Below, one piece after another: positions 26,015 through 34,437 of a stretch of DNA of 37,408 bases; position 1 is the stretch's first letter; every line of letters begins with the position of its first letter. Position numbers and translations under genes: made by a program. A model generated the notes under the pieces. That model was not told where the DNA came from, did no database searches, and worked only from the letters and a program-made list of their open reading frames with translations. Origin of the DNA: an uncultured Saprospiraceae bacterium (GTDB lineage: Bacteria; Bacteroidota; Bacteroidia; Chitinophagales; Saprospiraceae); NCBI GenBank assembly GCA_905480595.1, contig CAJQQY010000035.1, positions 1 through 37,408 on the forward strand. The letters run 5' to 3'.

Positions 26015-27079
26015 TCAATCTTTTATTTTTAAAAAGGCGTTGGCTAACTCTAATCCCTGCACCTGTGCATCCACATAATCAAACAATTGTTGATAGTCTC
26101 CTCTTGCGTGTTTTAAGAAACTTGACGCCTGTCCGTAGATACTTGGAAGGTCTAATTTATTAATTAAATAATACCCATCCAAAAAGTTTTTCACTCCACC
26201 GGAAATGATCACTTCTTTACAACGCATTTTATCCCCTAAATCTTCTATGATTTGATTGGTCATCATTGTCATTTCTTCAGCGCTATGACCAACGTATGCT
26301 AATTTTTGATAGATACTTTGCTTTTGCTCGTCGCTTCTAAGAAGTTCAACTTTTGCAAAGTTAGTACCTCCATTTGCTGCAAAATCTACTGCTGCTAAAG
26401 GCAATTGAAAAAGTCGTTTTAGACTTTCATACCCCATTCCTTGTCCTACTTCTTTGACGATGATTTTTGCATTTGTTTTTTCCAAAACAGTTTCAATTGT
26501 CTCAATTGGAGGTCTTCGAAAACGATCACCTTCAGGTTGCAACCACTCTTGAAATGGATTCACATGAATGATCAAACCATCCGCTCGAAGTTTTTGCAAC
26601 AATGTATTTACAAGATCGATTTTATTGTCGTCAATTAATTCTTCCAACTGCGCAATTCCTAAGTTTGCATAAAAAGGCAAATCATCCCCGATCAAGATTC
26701 TTACATCAAAATCCTTTAAATGCTCATCACTAAATAACAAAGATCGACATGATCCTAAACCCATACCCATCCCAAAATCTTTGCAAGCTCGAGCTAAATT
26801 ATGATTGATGATTCCAGCAAAACCAGTTCCTCCAGTCATACTCGAAACCCAAATTGGTGCGTGCATTTTTTTTCCTAAAAAATCAAATTCAGGGAGTGAG
26901 CTTTTCTTAGGATGAGCAGCAAGAAGAGGTTCGTAATAAAAACGATTATCCAATTTCCCCTCCTCAATTTGTGATTGGAAAGCGAGTTCAATATGGTCAC
27001 GTTTGCGAGATTCCGCGGTGGGATCATTATCCTCCATTTGTGAAATTTGCGTAGCGGTTAAAATTTTATTTTGGTTCAT
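26015..27079 (-). CDS. fni: Isopentenyl-diphosphate delta-isomerase, type 2
   Basis: This is a 354-residue FMN-dependent isomerase interconverting IPP and DMAPP. The family motif RKRDHIEL lies at residues 25-32. MTGGTGFAG, GLGSCR, HVNPFQEW and the FMN-phosphate loop SGGVKNFLDGY follow. I start at ATG 27079 (MNQNKILTAT). A longer TTG start at 27118 overlaps the -7 box TACCTTTG at 27116-27123, so it is unlikely. It is the first gene of the minus-strand run fni, HMG-CoA reductase, GHMP kinase and FNR-like reductase. The enzyme needs reduced FMN and NAD(P)H, which gives a possible reason for the reductase being nearby. Confidence 0.95.
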   Translation of the reverse strand: MNQNKILTATQISQMEDNDPTAESRKRDHIELAFQSQIEEGKLDNRFYYEPLLAAHPKKSSLPEFDFLGKKMHAPIWVSSMTGGTGFAGIINHNLARACKDFGMGMGLGSCRSLLFSDEHLKDFDVRILIGDDLPFYANLGIAQLEELIDDNKIDLVNTLLQKLRADGLIIHVNPFQEWLQPEGDRFRRPPIETIETVLEKTNAKIIVKEVGQGMGYESLKRLFQLPLAAVDFAANGGTNFAKVELLRSDEQKQSIYQKLAYVGHSAEEMTMMTNQIIEDLGDKMRCKEVIISGGVKNFLDGYYLINKLDLPSIYGQASSFLKHARGDYQQLFDYVDAQVQGLELANAFLKIKD

Positions 27080-27115
27080 TCCTTTTTGATAAAATGCCTG
27101 CTGAAGAATGCCATA

Positions 27116-27123
27116 CAAAGGTA
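27116..27123 (-). promoter_or_regulatory. -7 element for fni
   Basis: CAAAGGTA on the plus strand reads TACCTTTG on the minus strand, an exact match to TAnnTTTG. It lies about 37 bases upstream of the chosen ATG and overlaps the alternative TTG codon. A CAA triplet further out does not have consensus spacing. Confidence 0.45.
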
Positions 27124-27260
27124 TGTCTTTGTCGTGACAATTTAGTTACGGAAGGTATAACAAAAATGGGACGTGAAGGTTTGAAAATAATTTTTTTGAT
27201 AAAAAAAGGATTGATTCTAAAATAGAAAAAACGTTTTATCTTTATTGAAAATATATTAAA

Positions 27261-27681
27261 ATGAATGCTAAGATTACTCCATTTCCTATTTCCTAACTAT
27301 TCCACTTCCAAACGTTGCTTATACTTCAGATAAGAATTATTTTATCCTTAATAATAGTACTCTTCATAATACTGAAGGTGAGATTATTAATTCAATTTAT
27401 GATCCACTTGATGATAAAGGGATAGATTCTGATTTTGTTTTTTTAGAAAATGAATCTGCGTTGATGAACATAACTAATCCTTTTTTTACCAATGATTTTG
27501 CTATTCTGGCTATTAATAAGTGTTCTTTTCCTAATAATTGATTGATAGTTGGAAACTAGGTGATATCGCTAGACTTCTAGCTGATTATCAATTATTCTAA
27601 GATGGAGAATCATTTCTTTTGAGTTATAAATTTTTATATGGAGGAGATCGTCGAGTAGTAGTTACACCAATTAATTTATAG
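27261..27681 (+). pseudogene. Decayed coding remnant of unknown family
   Basis: The 575-base gap between fni and the next gene holds a broken plus-strand gene. One frame reads NVAYTSDKNYFILNN... from 27311 to a TGA at 27539-27541. A second frame continues from 27541 as IDSWKLGDIARLLADY and QLF, stops at 27598-27600 (TAA), and then reads on in the same frame as DGESFLLSYKFLYGG... to a TAG at 27679-27681. At least one frameshift and one nonsense change are therefore needed. The start near 27261 (ATG) is tentative and itself in a third frame. Amino-acid composition in these stretches looks protein-like. I do not recognise the family; a similarity search with the joined frames would settle it. 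Confidence 0.6.
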
Positions 27682-27693
27682 AAAAATTAAATT

Positions 27694-28461
27694 TTACCGA
27701 TCCGAAACAGCTCCGCCCACCTCATCAAAACCAGGACGCACAAAACCTTCCGTCTGCGGAAATTCTTTTTTTATTCCACGTTTCAATCTCGACAGCAATA
27801 CTAGAATGTCCAAAACATCATCTTCTGCATCAGGCAATCGTTGGAGGACAATTTCCCATGCTGCGATACTTTTCTCGATCGTGATTAATGTAATTTTGGC
27901 TGTCCCATTTGCATCATGTTGAATTGGATTTTCTTTGATCCATTCATCATGAAGTCCTTCTAACGCACGATCAATTTTAGTATTAATAAAATAGATATAG
28001 TGATATATCGAATTTAAAGCATGATTAAGTTCATTCACTTCTTGTTCTATGTTAATCCCCAAATCATTTTTTCGTTGAATTTCTTCTTCTTTAGCAGAAA
28101 TCAAATGCTCATTGGAATCGAGCCAAAGGCTGGCTTTTTGATAATAATGGTGGCTATTTTCTTTTAAATCTAACTGAGATGAAGTGAAATCAGGTTCTAC
28201 TTCCTCAAAATTTTCAGCTGCTTCCTGGATTTCATCCCAGTCTAAACCTCGCTCTTCCGCAGCTTGTTCAAGTAGTAGAACTGCATCATGCAAACTATCT
28301 TGGAGAGAATCTAAGAAGTATTCTGCTTCAAAATCTTGGCTATGTTCGCCTTTGACTGGTTGAGATTGGAAATTTCGACATTGGCTAGAGAATGGACATT
28401 TTTCGCACCAGCGGTCGCAATAATTATAAATTCCAGGGATGAAATTCTCTTCGTTCTTCAT
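27694..28461 (-). CDS. Conserved-looking hypothetical protein with N-terminal Cys4 cluster
   Basis: This is a 255-residue acidic cytoplasmic protein without a signal peptide or membrane segment. The N-terminus has YCDRWCEKCPFSSQC, with cysteines at 15, 19, 22 and 28 (C-x3-C-x2-C-x5-C), a likely zinc or iron-sulfur site. The remainder is mostly helical, with a Glu-rich region (about 70-100) and a HALNSIYHYIYFINTKIDRAL helix region near 150. I recall similar Cys-cluster proteins as uncharacterised in Bacteroidota, but I cannot assign a function. It is divergent from the rplM operon and follows the decayed gene, so it appears to be monocistronic. Confidence 0.75.
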   Translation of the reverse strand: MKNEENFIPGIYNYCDRWCEKCPFSSQCRNFQSQPVKGEHSQDFEAEYFLDSLQDSLHDAVLLLEQAAEERGLDWDEIQEAAENFEEVEPDFTSSQLDLKENSHHYYQKASLWLDSNEHLISAKEEEIQRKNDLGINIEQEVNELNHALNSIYHYIYFINTKIDRALEGLHDEWIKENPIQHDANGTAKITLITIEKSIAAWEIVLQRLPDAEDDVLDILVLLSRLKRGIKKEFPQTEGFVRPGFDEVGGAVSDR

Positions 28462-28799
28462 GGCATGTGATTGTAAAGTATATGTTTGTTGTGGTGCTAG
28501 GCAAGATGTTATTTAAAGATAAAACAAAGAATCCTCTTTTTTCTAAAAAAGACTGAAATACTTGAAATAAATATTTTGAACAGTTTTTCGACTCAAAATT
28601 TAGAAAAAAACTTCAGAAATCGCTTCTCTTGAAATTTTCTGTGCGAAATTTTAACTGATTATCAGTTAGTTATGTATTTAAAAAATAAAAATTAGAATCA
28701 AAAGCTTTGTTTTTAACAAACAAAAGAATTACTTTTGCACTCGCTTTTAAACAAGGCGATTTCTAATAGAAATTTTTATCATTTTAAAATAATTATAGA
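28462..28799. other. Divergent regulatory region upstream of rplM
   Basis: This 338-base stretch separates the Cys4 protein gene (minus strand) from rplM (plus strand). It holds the rplM promoter at 28706-28737 and a leader of roughly 55 bases, in which TCGC...GCGA can pair. I see no ORF or other motif in the remaining 240 bases. Confidence 0.7.
28706..28737 (+). promoter_or_regulatory. rplM-rpsI promoter (-33 TTTG, -7 TACTTTTG)
   Basis: TTTG at 28706-28709 and TACTTTTG at 28730-28737 are separated by 20 bases, the spacing and sequence of the Bacteroidota vegetative promoter. The transcript would start near 28744, about 56 bases before the GTG start codon. Confidence 0.8.
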
Positions 28800-29237
28800 G
28801 TGAATACTTTAAGTTACAAAACTCAATCAGCGAATAAAGATACTGTAGACCGAAAATGGTTTGTAGTAGATGCTGAAGGGCAAACTTTGGGACGTATGTG
28901 TACCAAGATTGCAACAGTATTAAAAGGTAAACATAAGCCTTCTTATACTCCACACGTAGATACTGGTGACAATGTTATCGTTATCAATGCTGACAAAATC
29001 CGATTGACAGGAAGCAAGATGGAACAAAAAGTTTACTTGTCTTACTCATTGTATCCTGGTGGACAGAAAAGCATTACGGCCAAAGAATTAATGACAAAGA
29101 AACCTTACTCAGTTGTTGAAAGAGCTGTAAAAGGAATGTTACCAAAAAATAAATTGGGACGAGCAATGTTTAAAAAATTATATGTGTACGCAGGAGCAGA
29201 GCATCCACATGCTGCACAAAAACCTGAAAATCTTTAA
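28800..29237 (+). CDS. rplM: 50S ribosomal protein L13
   Basis: This is a 145-residue L13 of full length. The start is a GTG codon; the N-terminus MNTLSYKT and the following [18 protein letters not shown] match Bacteroidota L13. [20 protein letters not shown] and the C-terminal [31 protein letters not shown] region are also standard. It is part of the large ribosomal subunit. rpsI follows after 11 bases in the classic L13-S9 pairing, transcribed from the promoter at 28706-28737. Confidence 0.98.
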   Translation: MNTLSYKTQSANKDTVDRKWFVVDAEGQTLGRMCTKIATVLKGKHKPSYTPHVDTGDNVIVINADKIRLTGSKMEQKVYLSYSLYPGGQKSITAKELMTKKPYSVVERAVKGMLPKNKLGRAMFKKLYVYAGAEHPHAAQKPENL

Positions 29238-29248
29238 AATAGTTTAAT

Positions 29249-29638
29249 ATGGAAATGATAAATGCTATAGGCAGAAGAAAAGCATCTGTTGCTCGAGTTT
29301 ACTTAACTAAAGGTGAAGGTAAAATCACAATAAACGGAAAAGATTATAAAGAGTATTTCACAATACCTCATATTCAATCTGACATTACTGATCCATTTCA
29401 AACTGTTGAGATTGATGGTAATATTTACGATGTGAAAGTAAACGTGAACGGTGGTGGATTCAAGGGTCAAGCTCAAGCTATCAGAATGGCAATTTCAAGA
29501 GCATTGGTTAAAATGAATGAAGAGTTCAGAAGTCCATTGAAATCAAGAAAATTCTTGATGCGAGATGCACGTGTAGTTGAACGTAAAAAATACGGTAAAC
29601 CAAAAGCACGTAAGAGCTTCCAGTTCTCAAAACGTTAA
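29249..29638 (+). CDS. rpsI: 30S ribosomal protein S9
   Basis: This is a 129-residue S9 ending in KKYGKPKARKSFQFSKR, the conserved basic tail that reaches the ribosomal P site. IGRRKASVARVYL near the N-terminus and the GGGFKGQAQAIRMAISRAL block are diagnostic. A second ATG two codons in (MINAIGRRKA) is an alternative start. It is cotranscribed with rplM. Confidence 0.98.
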   Translation: MEMINAIGRRKASVARVYLTKGEGKITINGKDYKEYFTIPHIQSDITDPFQTVEIDGNIYDVKVNVNGGGFKGQAQAIRMAISRALVKMNEEFRSPLKSRKFLMRDARVVERKKYGKPKARKSFQFSKR

Positions 29639-29669
29639 TCGTTGGAGAATTGCTTTTACCGACTTATTT

Positions 29670-29700
29670 GCCCCTTTTTTATGCGGGCGTTTTAATTTTT
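29670..29700 (+). terminator. Possible terminator after rpsI
   Basis: GCCC...GGGC (29670-29673, 29685-29688) is a short stem followed by GTTTTAATTTTTTTT. It lies in the 153-base gap between rpsI and rpsB and may separate the two transcripts. The stem is only four bases, so confidence is limited. A further AAAATCG/CGATTTT hairpin lies at 29738-29755. Confidence 0.4.
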
Positions 29701-29791
29701 TTTAAAATCTGTTTGAAAAATATTTTTTGTAAAAAAGAAAATCGAAAACGATTTTTTCAAAACAAAAAATAACAAACTAAAAAATAGTAAA

Positions 29792-30517
29792 ATGGCTAAA
29801 CCTACTTATCAAGAGTTAATGGATGCAGGCGTTCACTTCGGCCACATGAAGAGAAAGTGGAACCCTAAAATGCAACCAAATATTTTTATGGAGCGAAAAG
29901 GCATCCATATTATCGATTTGAATAGAACAGGTGCTGAACTTGACCGAGCTGCTAAAGCATTAAAGCAAATTGCTGCATCAGGTAAAAAAGTACTTTTTGT
30001 TGCTACTAAAAAGCAAGCACGAGACATCGTTTCTAAAGGAGCGTTGAGTGTTGGAATGCCTTATGTAGTGGACAGATGGTTAGGAGGTATGATGACTAAC
30101 TTTTCAACTATCCGTAAGTCTGTGAAAAAAATGCAGACTATTGATACAATGTTAGCAGATACTACTTTAACTAGTGTAACAAAGAAAGAGCGGTTAACGT
30201 TAACTCGTGAAAGAAATAAATTGGAAAGAGTTTTGGGAGGTATCGCAAACTTGAACCGATTACCTGGAGCAATTTTTATAGTTGACATAGGACACGAGCA
30301 TATTGCTTTGGCTGAAGCTACAAAATTAGGAATGAGAACTTTCGGTATGGTAGATACGAATAGTGATCCTAACGTAGTAGATTATGCAATTCCTGCAAAT
30401 GATGATGCTTCTAAATCAATTTCTATCATTATGAACTATATGGTAGAGTCAATTCAAGAAGGATTGAAGGAAGGAGCAAAAGCTAAGCAAGATAGAGCAG
30501 CTGCGAAAAAATCATAA
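29792..30517 (+). CDS. rpsB: 30S ribosomal protein S2
   Basis: This is a 241-residue S2. MDAGVHFGHMKRKWNPKM at the N-terminus, YVVDRWLGGMMTNF in the middle and TNSDPNVVDYAIPANDDA near the end are family signatures. It is followed by tsf after 86 bases in the usual rpsB-tsf order. Confidence 0.98.
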   Translation: MAKPTYQELMDAGVHFGHMKRKWNPKMQPNIFMERKGIHIIDLNRTGAELDRAAKALKQIAASGKKVLFVATKKQARDIVSKGALSVGMPYVVDRWLGGMMTNFSTIRKSVKKMQTIDTMLADTTLTSVTKKERLTLTRERNKLERVLGGIANLNRLPGAIFIVDIGHEHIALAEATKLGMRTFGMVDTNSDPNVVDYAIPANDDASKSISIIMNYMVESIQEGLKEGAKAKQDRAAAKKS

Positions 30518-30603
30518 TTGACTTTTTTGTTTGTTAAAATTTAAATTAAATCACTTAATCATACTGTCGATGAGAATCGGCAAGTCTAAAATTTTTATAA
30601 AAA

Positions 30604-31452
30604 ATGGACGTAAAAATCTCAGCTAAGGACGTAAAAGAATTACGTGACATCACAGGTGCTGGTATGATGGATTGTAAAAAAGCGTTGACTGAAGCAGGTG
30701 GAAACATTGAAGAGGCAATCGCAATCCTTCGTAAAAAAGGACAAAAATTATCTGCTAAAAGAGCAGACCGTGATGCAAAAGAAGGTGCGGTTATCGCAAA
30801 GACTTCTGCAAATAGAAATAACGGAATCATTGTTCGATTGAGTTGCGAGACTGACTTCGTAGCTAAGGGAGAAGGATTCGTTAACTTCGCAAACGAGATT
30901 GCTGATATCGCTCTTGCAAATCTTCCTGAAAACTTGGAAGCATTATTAGCTCTACCATATAACGATGAGTTATCTATTGGTGAAAAAGTAATTGAGCAAG
31001 TAGGTGTGATTGGTGAAAAAGTAGAAGTGAAAACTTACGAAAAGATAGAAACTGCTGCTGGTGAAGGTCAAGTTTTACCATACATCCATATGGGTAACCG
31101 TGCTGCTGTTTTGGTTGCTTTGAACTTAGAAGGACCAGATTACATAGAATCAGGTAAAAATGTTGCAATGCAAGTTGCTGCAATGAAGCCTTTAGGTTTG
31201 AACAAAGATGGAATCGATCCTGCTGTAATTGAAAAAGAGATGGAAATCAATATGGACCAAGCTCGTCAATTAGGAAAACCAGAAGAGATGTTGCAAAGAA
31301 TTGCAATGGGTAAAATGAATAAATTTTACAAAGAAAACACTTTGATGGCTCAAACTTATGTAAAAGATGGCTCAATGACTGTTGAATCATACTTACAAAG
31401 TGCTAACAAAGATTTAACTGTAACTGAATTCAAACATGTTGCATTAGGTTAA
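30604..31452 (+). CDS. tsf: Elongation factor Ts
   Basis: This is a 282-residue EF-Ts, the nucleotide exchange factor for EF-Tu. The N-terminal UBA-like domain carries KELRDITGAGMMDCKKAL, and the core has the SCETDFVA motif whose Asp-Phe contacts EF-Tu. The C-terminus includes TVESYLQSANKDLTVTEF. A strong terminator follows within 65 bases, ending the rpsB-tsf unit. Confidence 0.98.
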   Translation: MDVKISAKDVKELRDITGAGMMDCKKALTEAGGNIEEAIAILRKKGQKLSAKRADRDAKEGAVIAKTSANRNNGIIVRLSCETDFVAKGEGFVNFANEIADIALANLPENLEALLALPYNDELSIGEKVIEQVGVIGEKVEVKTYEKIETAAGEGQVLPYIHMGNRAAVLVALNLEGPDYIESGKNVAMQVAAMKPLGLNKDGIDPAVIEKEMEINMDQARQLGKPEEMLQRIAMGKMNKFYKENTLMAQTYVKDGSMTVESYLQSANKDLTVTEFKHVALG

Positions 31453-31482
31453 TTTTCAAGTATGAAAAATTAATAAAAATAT

Positions 31483-31517
31483 AAAAGCGAATTATTTATT
31501 TAATTCGCTTTTTTTTT
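31483..31517 (+). terminator. Intrinsic terminator of rpsB-tsf
   Basis: AAAAGCGAATTA, loop TTTATT and TAATTCGCTTTT form a perfect 12-bp stem running into a T-tract. It means pyrH needs its own promoter in the 50 bases that follow, or readthrough. Confidence 0.93.
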
Positions 31518-31567
31518 GACCAAATTTGAGAGATTTTTTTTCCTAAAAAAAGCAAATATAATTTAAT

Positions 31568-32281
31568 ATGGCAATTAAATATAAAAGAGTCCTTCTTAAA
31601 CTTAGTGGTGAATCGTTGATGGGAGATCAAGAATTTGGAATCCAACCATTAATGTTGAGACATTATGCTGAGCAAATTAAAGACTTAGTAGATGCAGGAG
31701 TTCAAGTGGCAGTTGTGATTGGAGGTGGAAATATTTTTAGAGGATTGCAGGCCAAAGAAACTGGAATTGAAAGAGTGCAAGGTGACTATATGGGAATGCT
31801 TGCAACGGTTATCAACGGAATGGCTTTGCAGGGTGCATTGGAAGCTATCGATGTTTTCACTCGGTTAGTTACAGCTATCGAAATGCGAGAAATTGCAGAA
31901 CCATATATTCGAAGAAAAGCGATTAGTCATTTACGAAAAGGACGAGTAGTTATTTTTTCTGCAGGAACAGGAAGTCCTTATTTTACGACTGATTCTGCTG
32001 CGGCACTTCGAGCAAATGAAATTGGTGCCGATGTAATTTTGAAAGGTACACGTGTGGATGGAGTTTATACCGCTGACCCTGAGAAAGATCCAACTGCAAC
32101 TAGATATGAAAAAATTACTTTTAAAGAAGTATTGACAAAAGGATTAAAAGTGATGGATACAACTGCCTTTACACTTTGTCAAGAAAATAATTTACCAATT
32201 ATCGTTTTTGACATAGGGAGAAAAGAAAACTTGATGAGAATTATTCAAGGAGAATCTGTGGGGACATTGGTGGAAGGATAA
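31568..32281 (+). CDS. pyrH: Uridylate kinase (UMP kinase)
   Basis: This is a 237-residue UMP kinase of the amino-acid-kinase fold, which makes UDP from UMP with [12 protein letters not shown] at the N-terminus, [27 protein letters not shown] and [17 protein letters not shown] are hallmark motifs. The position after rpsB-tsf is conserved in bacteria, but frr, the usual next gene, is absent here. The gene is bounded by terminators on both sides, so it is likely monocistronic. Confidence 0.98.
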   Translation: MAIKYKRVLLKLSGESLMGDQEFGIQPLMLRHYAEQIKDLVDAGVQVAVVIGGGNIFRGLQAKETGIERVQGDYMGMLATVINGMALQGALEAIDVFTRLVTAIEMREIAEPYIRRKAISHLRKGRVVIFSAGTGSPYFTTDSAAALRANEIGADVILKGTRVDGVYTADPEKDPTATRYEKITFKEVLTKGLKVMDTTAFTLCQENNLPIIVFDIGRKENLMRIIQGESVGTLVEG

Positions 32282-32305
32282 TTTTTTTAAAAAAATAAAC
32301 TATAT

Positions 32306-32340
32306 AAAAGCGTTGTTAGGAAAAAACTAATAACGCTTTT
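32306..32340. terminator. Bidirectional terminator after pyrH
   Basis: AAAAGCGTTGTTAG, loop GAAAAAA and CTAATAACGCTTTT form a 14-bp stem with one G-T pair between convergent genes. A/T-rich flanks would serve both directions. Confidence 0.88.
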
Positions 32341-32341
32341 A

Positions 32342-32893
32342 TTATTTTGGGAAACTATGAAAAATCCCAACAAAGGCAACCGCCATTTTAAACGGCAAAC
32401 TAATTTCCTCATTTAACTCATCTATTATTGTCCAATTTCGAGGATCATCTTCCCACTCCATATACATCTCAAAAACACCATTTTTATCACCATCAATTTT
32501 CCAATCATTGAGATTATTATTGTAGGGAGCTTTTAATGTTAATTTTTTTGAACCATCCGAGATAGTCCATTCATTCACATCGTTATTCCACTTCATTCGC
32601 ATCGTAATAATTTCATTATCGCCTCTAACCTCCCAAATGGATGGATCATTCTTAAATTTTAATTTGATTGAGCCAGTTGATTCTCCAATTCGATAATCCC
32701 ACTCCGACCAATCCATTTGTTGTTGCCATCTCATGGCAAGATTACCTTCTTCCTCTTCCTCTCCATTATCTGTAAAAATAGTCCATTCTCGAAAATCATC
32801 GCTCCAACTAGTTTCAAAACCTGTCAGGATTTGAGCGTTAGAAATCGAGAAAGAAAATATAGATAATGTTAAAAGTAAAAAATTCTGTTTCAT
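32342..32893 (-). CDS. Secreted Trp-repeat protein of unknown function
   Basis: This is a 183-residue protein with a signal peptide ending SISNAQ. The mature part is built from about six tandem units of 20-25 residues with the pattern (F/W)xNDxxxWxIxDGxxxhxh. Examples are KNDPSIWEVRGDNE, WNNDVNEWTISDGS, YNNNLNDWKIDGD and WEDDPRNWTIIDE. Regular aromatic and Asp/Asn positions suggest a repetitive beta-hairpin fold. I do not recognise a named family. It has no lipobox or T9SS domain, so it is periplasmic or surface-associated by another route. It is divergent from the cytochrome P450 gene, with 179 bases between them. Confidence 0.75.
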   Translation of the reverse strand: MKQNFLLLTLSIFSFSISNAQILTGFETSWSDDFREWTIFTDNGEEEEEGNLAMRWQQQMDWSEWDYRIGESTGSIKLKFKNDPSIWEVRGDNEIITMRMKWNNDVNEWTISDGSKKLTLKAPYNNNLNDWKIDGDKNGVFEMYMEWEDDPRNWTIIDELNEEISLPFKMAVAFVGIFHSFPK

Positions 32894-32951
32894 ATTGTTT
32901 AAAATAACAAAAATGTAGAAGTTATTGTTTGACTTTAGGAAAAAATAACCG

Positions 32952-32966
32952 AGTGTAATTTACACT
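32952..32966. promoter_or_regulatory. Operator-like palindrome between the Trp-repeat and P450 genes
   Basis: AGTGTAA-T-TTACACT is a perfect 15-base inverted repeat in the divergent intergenic region. Its position about 60 bases from one gene and 106 from the other suits a shared regulator site. No regulator gene is adjacent. Confidence 0.4.
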
Positions 32967-33072
32967 AAATTCATCTATCTATTTTAAAACAACTTCAATT
33001 ATATATTTTTACATAATTAAGTTTTTCTTTGCAATATCTTTTAAAATCGAAAGAATAAATTTCACTTAACTA

Positions 33073-34437
33073 ATGTCAGAGACTAAAAATATTATACCTC
33101 AAGGACCAGTAGGTTATCCGATAATTGGAAGTCTTTTAAATCTTGCAAGTCCTCAGCGATTAGATTGGTTACAGGCTTTATCCGATAAATATGGAGATGT
33201 TGCCAAGTTTCGATTACTCAAGCGAGAAGTTTATTTAGTTAATCATCCAGATTTGGTAAGAGAACTTTTGGTTCAAAAAGTAGATAACTACACTAAAAGA
33301 GCCGTTGCTTTTAGTATTGTAAAAAAAGTTCTAGGAGAAAGTACGTTTACTGCAACAGGAGATGTATGGAAACGAAAAAGAAAATTAGTGCAGCCGTCTT
33401 TTCATAAAAATCGGATTTCTAATTTAGGAGAAATCATGACGGATGCGATAGAAGATATGTTGAATGAGTGGGAATTGATTTGCGATAAAAATGAGACAGT
33501 AGAAGTAACTGATGCAATGATGCGACTAACCTTGACGGTAGTGGTAAAAGCCCTTTTCAGTACAGCTTTGTCCAAAAAAGAGGTACAAACGGTAGCAGAT
33601 GTTTTTACTCCACTATTGGATGAAACGAATTTTAGAGCAAGTTTTCCTATCCAGATTTTACATCAACTTAGAGTAAAGAAAAATACTGCCTATCAAAAGA
33701 ATATAGATGAACTCAATTCGATTATTTTTCGGATTATCCGAGAAAGAAGATCTTCTGCTAAGAAGCATAATGATCTATTACAAATGCTCATGGAAGCTGA
33801 AGATGAAGAAACAGGCGAATTGTTAACTGATGAAGAATTGAGAGATGAGGTGATGACGGTTTTTATTGCAGGACATGAGACGACTGCCAATGCAATGTCT
33901 TGGTTGTGGGCGATACTTTCTCAACAGCCTAATTTTCGTAAAAAAGTAGAAGAGGAAGTTGACCAAGTTTTGGGTAAGAGAAAACCTACAGCTGCAGATT
34001 TTTCGAATCTTTCGTACACTTTAAAAGTGTTTAAGGAGACTTTGCGATTGTACCCTCCTGTTCCGATTTTGCCAAGGGCAATTAAAGAAGATGATACTTT
34101 GGGAAAGTATTTAATTAAGAAAGGAGGAGAAGTTTTTTTTAGTGCATACCTTTTACATCGTCATCCTGATTTTTGGGAAAATCCAGAAGTATTTGACCCC
34201 AATCGTTTTGTAAGAGAAACGGAAAGAAAGCAACATCCTTTTGCCTATTTGCCTTTTGGCGGTGGTCCAAGAATCTGTTTGGGAAACAGTTTTGCGATGA
34301 TGGAAGCGGTTTTTATTATTGCGATGACTACTCAACGATTTCGATTGAACCTAGTTTCTGATCAACCAATTGAACCTTTGATTTCATTAACTACTCGACC
34401 GAAAGGTGGAGTAGAGGTTAAGTTGGAAAGGCGGTAA
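33073..34437 (+). CDS. Cytochrome P450
   Basis: This is a 454-residue soluble P450 monooxygenase. The heme-binding loop FGGGPRICLG supplies the axial thiolate Cys402. The K-helix ExxR is E322-R325 (KETLRLYP), and the oxygen-activation I-helix motif is AGHETT (266-271). The length and the HETTAN and PFAYLPFGGGPR features fit the CYP102/CYP4-like branch that often hydroxylates fatty acids or terpenoids. There is no fused reductase and no ferredoxin gene next to it, so its redox partner is elsewhere; the FNR-like gene at 22763 is too distant to assume. It stands alone on its transcript. Substrate cannot be deduced. Confidence 0.95.
   Translation: MSETKNIIPQGPVGYPIIGSLLNLASPQRLDWLQALSDKYGDVAKFRLLKREVYLVNHPDLVRELLVQKVDNYTKRAVAFSIVKKVLGESTFTATGDVWKRKRKLVQPSFHKNRISNLGEIMTDAIEDMLNEWELICDKNETVEVTDAMMRLTLTVVVKALFSTALSKKEVQTVADVFTPLLDETNFRASFPIQILHQLRVKKNTAYQKNIDELNSIIFRIIRERRSSAKKHNDLLQMLMEAEDEETGELLTDEELRDEVMTVFIAGHETTANAMSWLWAILSQQPNFRKKVEEEVDQVLGKRKPTAADFSNLSYTLKVFKETLRLYPPVPILPRAIKEDDTLGKYLIKKGGEVFFSAYLLHRHPDFWENPEVFDPNRFVRETERKQHPFAYLPFGGGPRICLGNSFAMMEAVFIIAMTTQRFRLNLVSDQPIEPLISLTTRPKGGVEVKLERR

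Noticed and set aside
27080-27118. TTG start extending the type 2 IPP isomerase
   Set aside because: It overlaps a -7 promoter match and adds residues not seen in the family; ATG 27079 gives the usual N-terminus.
28800-29237. Later in-frame ATG as the start of L13
   Set aside because: The GTG start gives the conserved MNTLSYKT N-terminus, so later ATG codons would truncate it.
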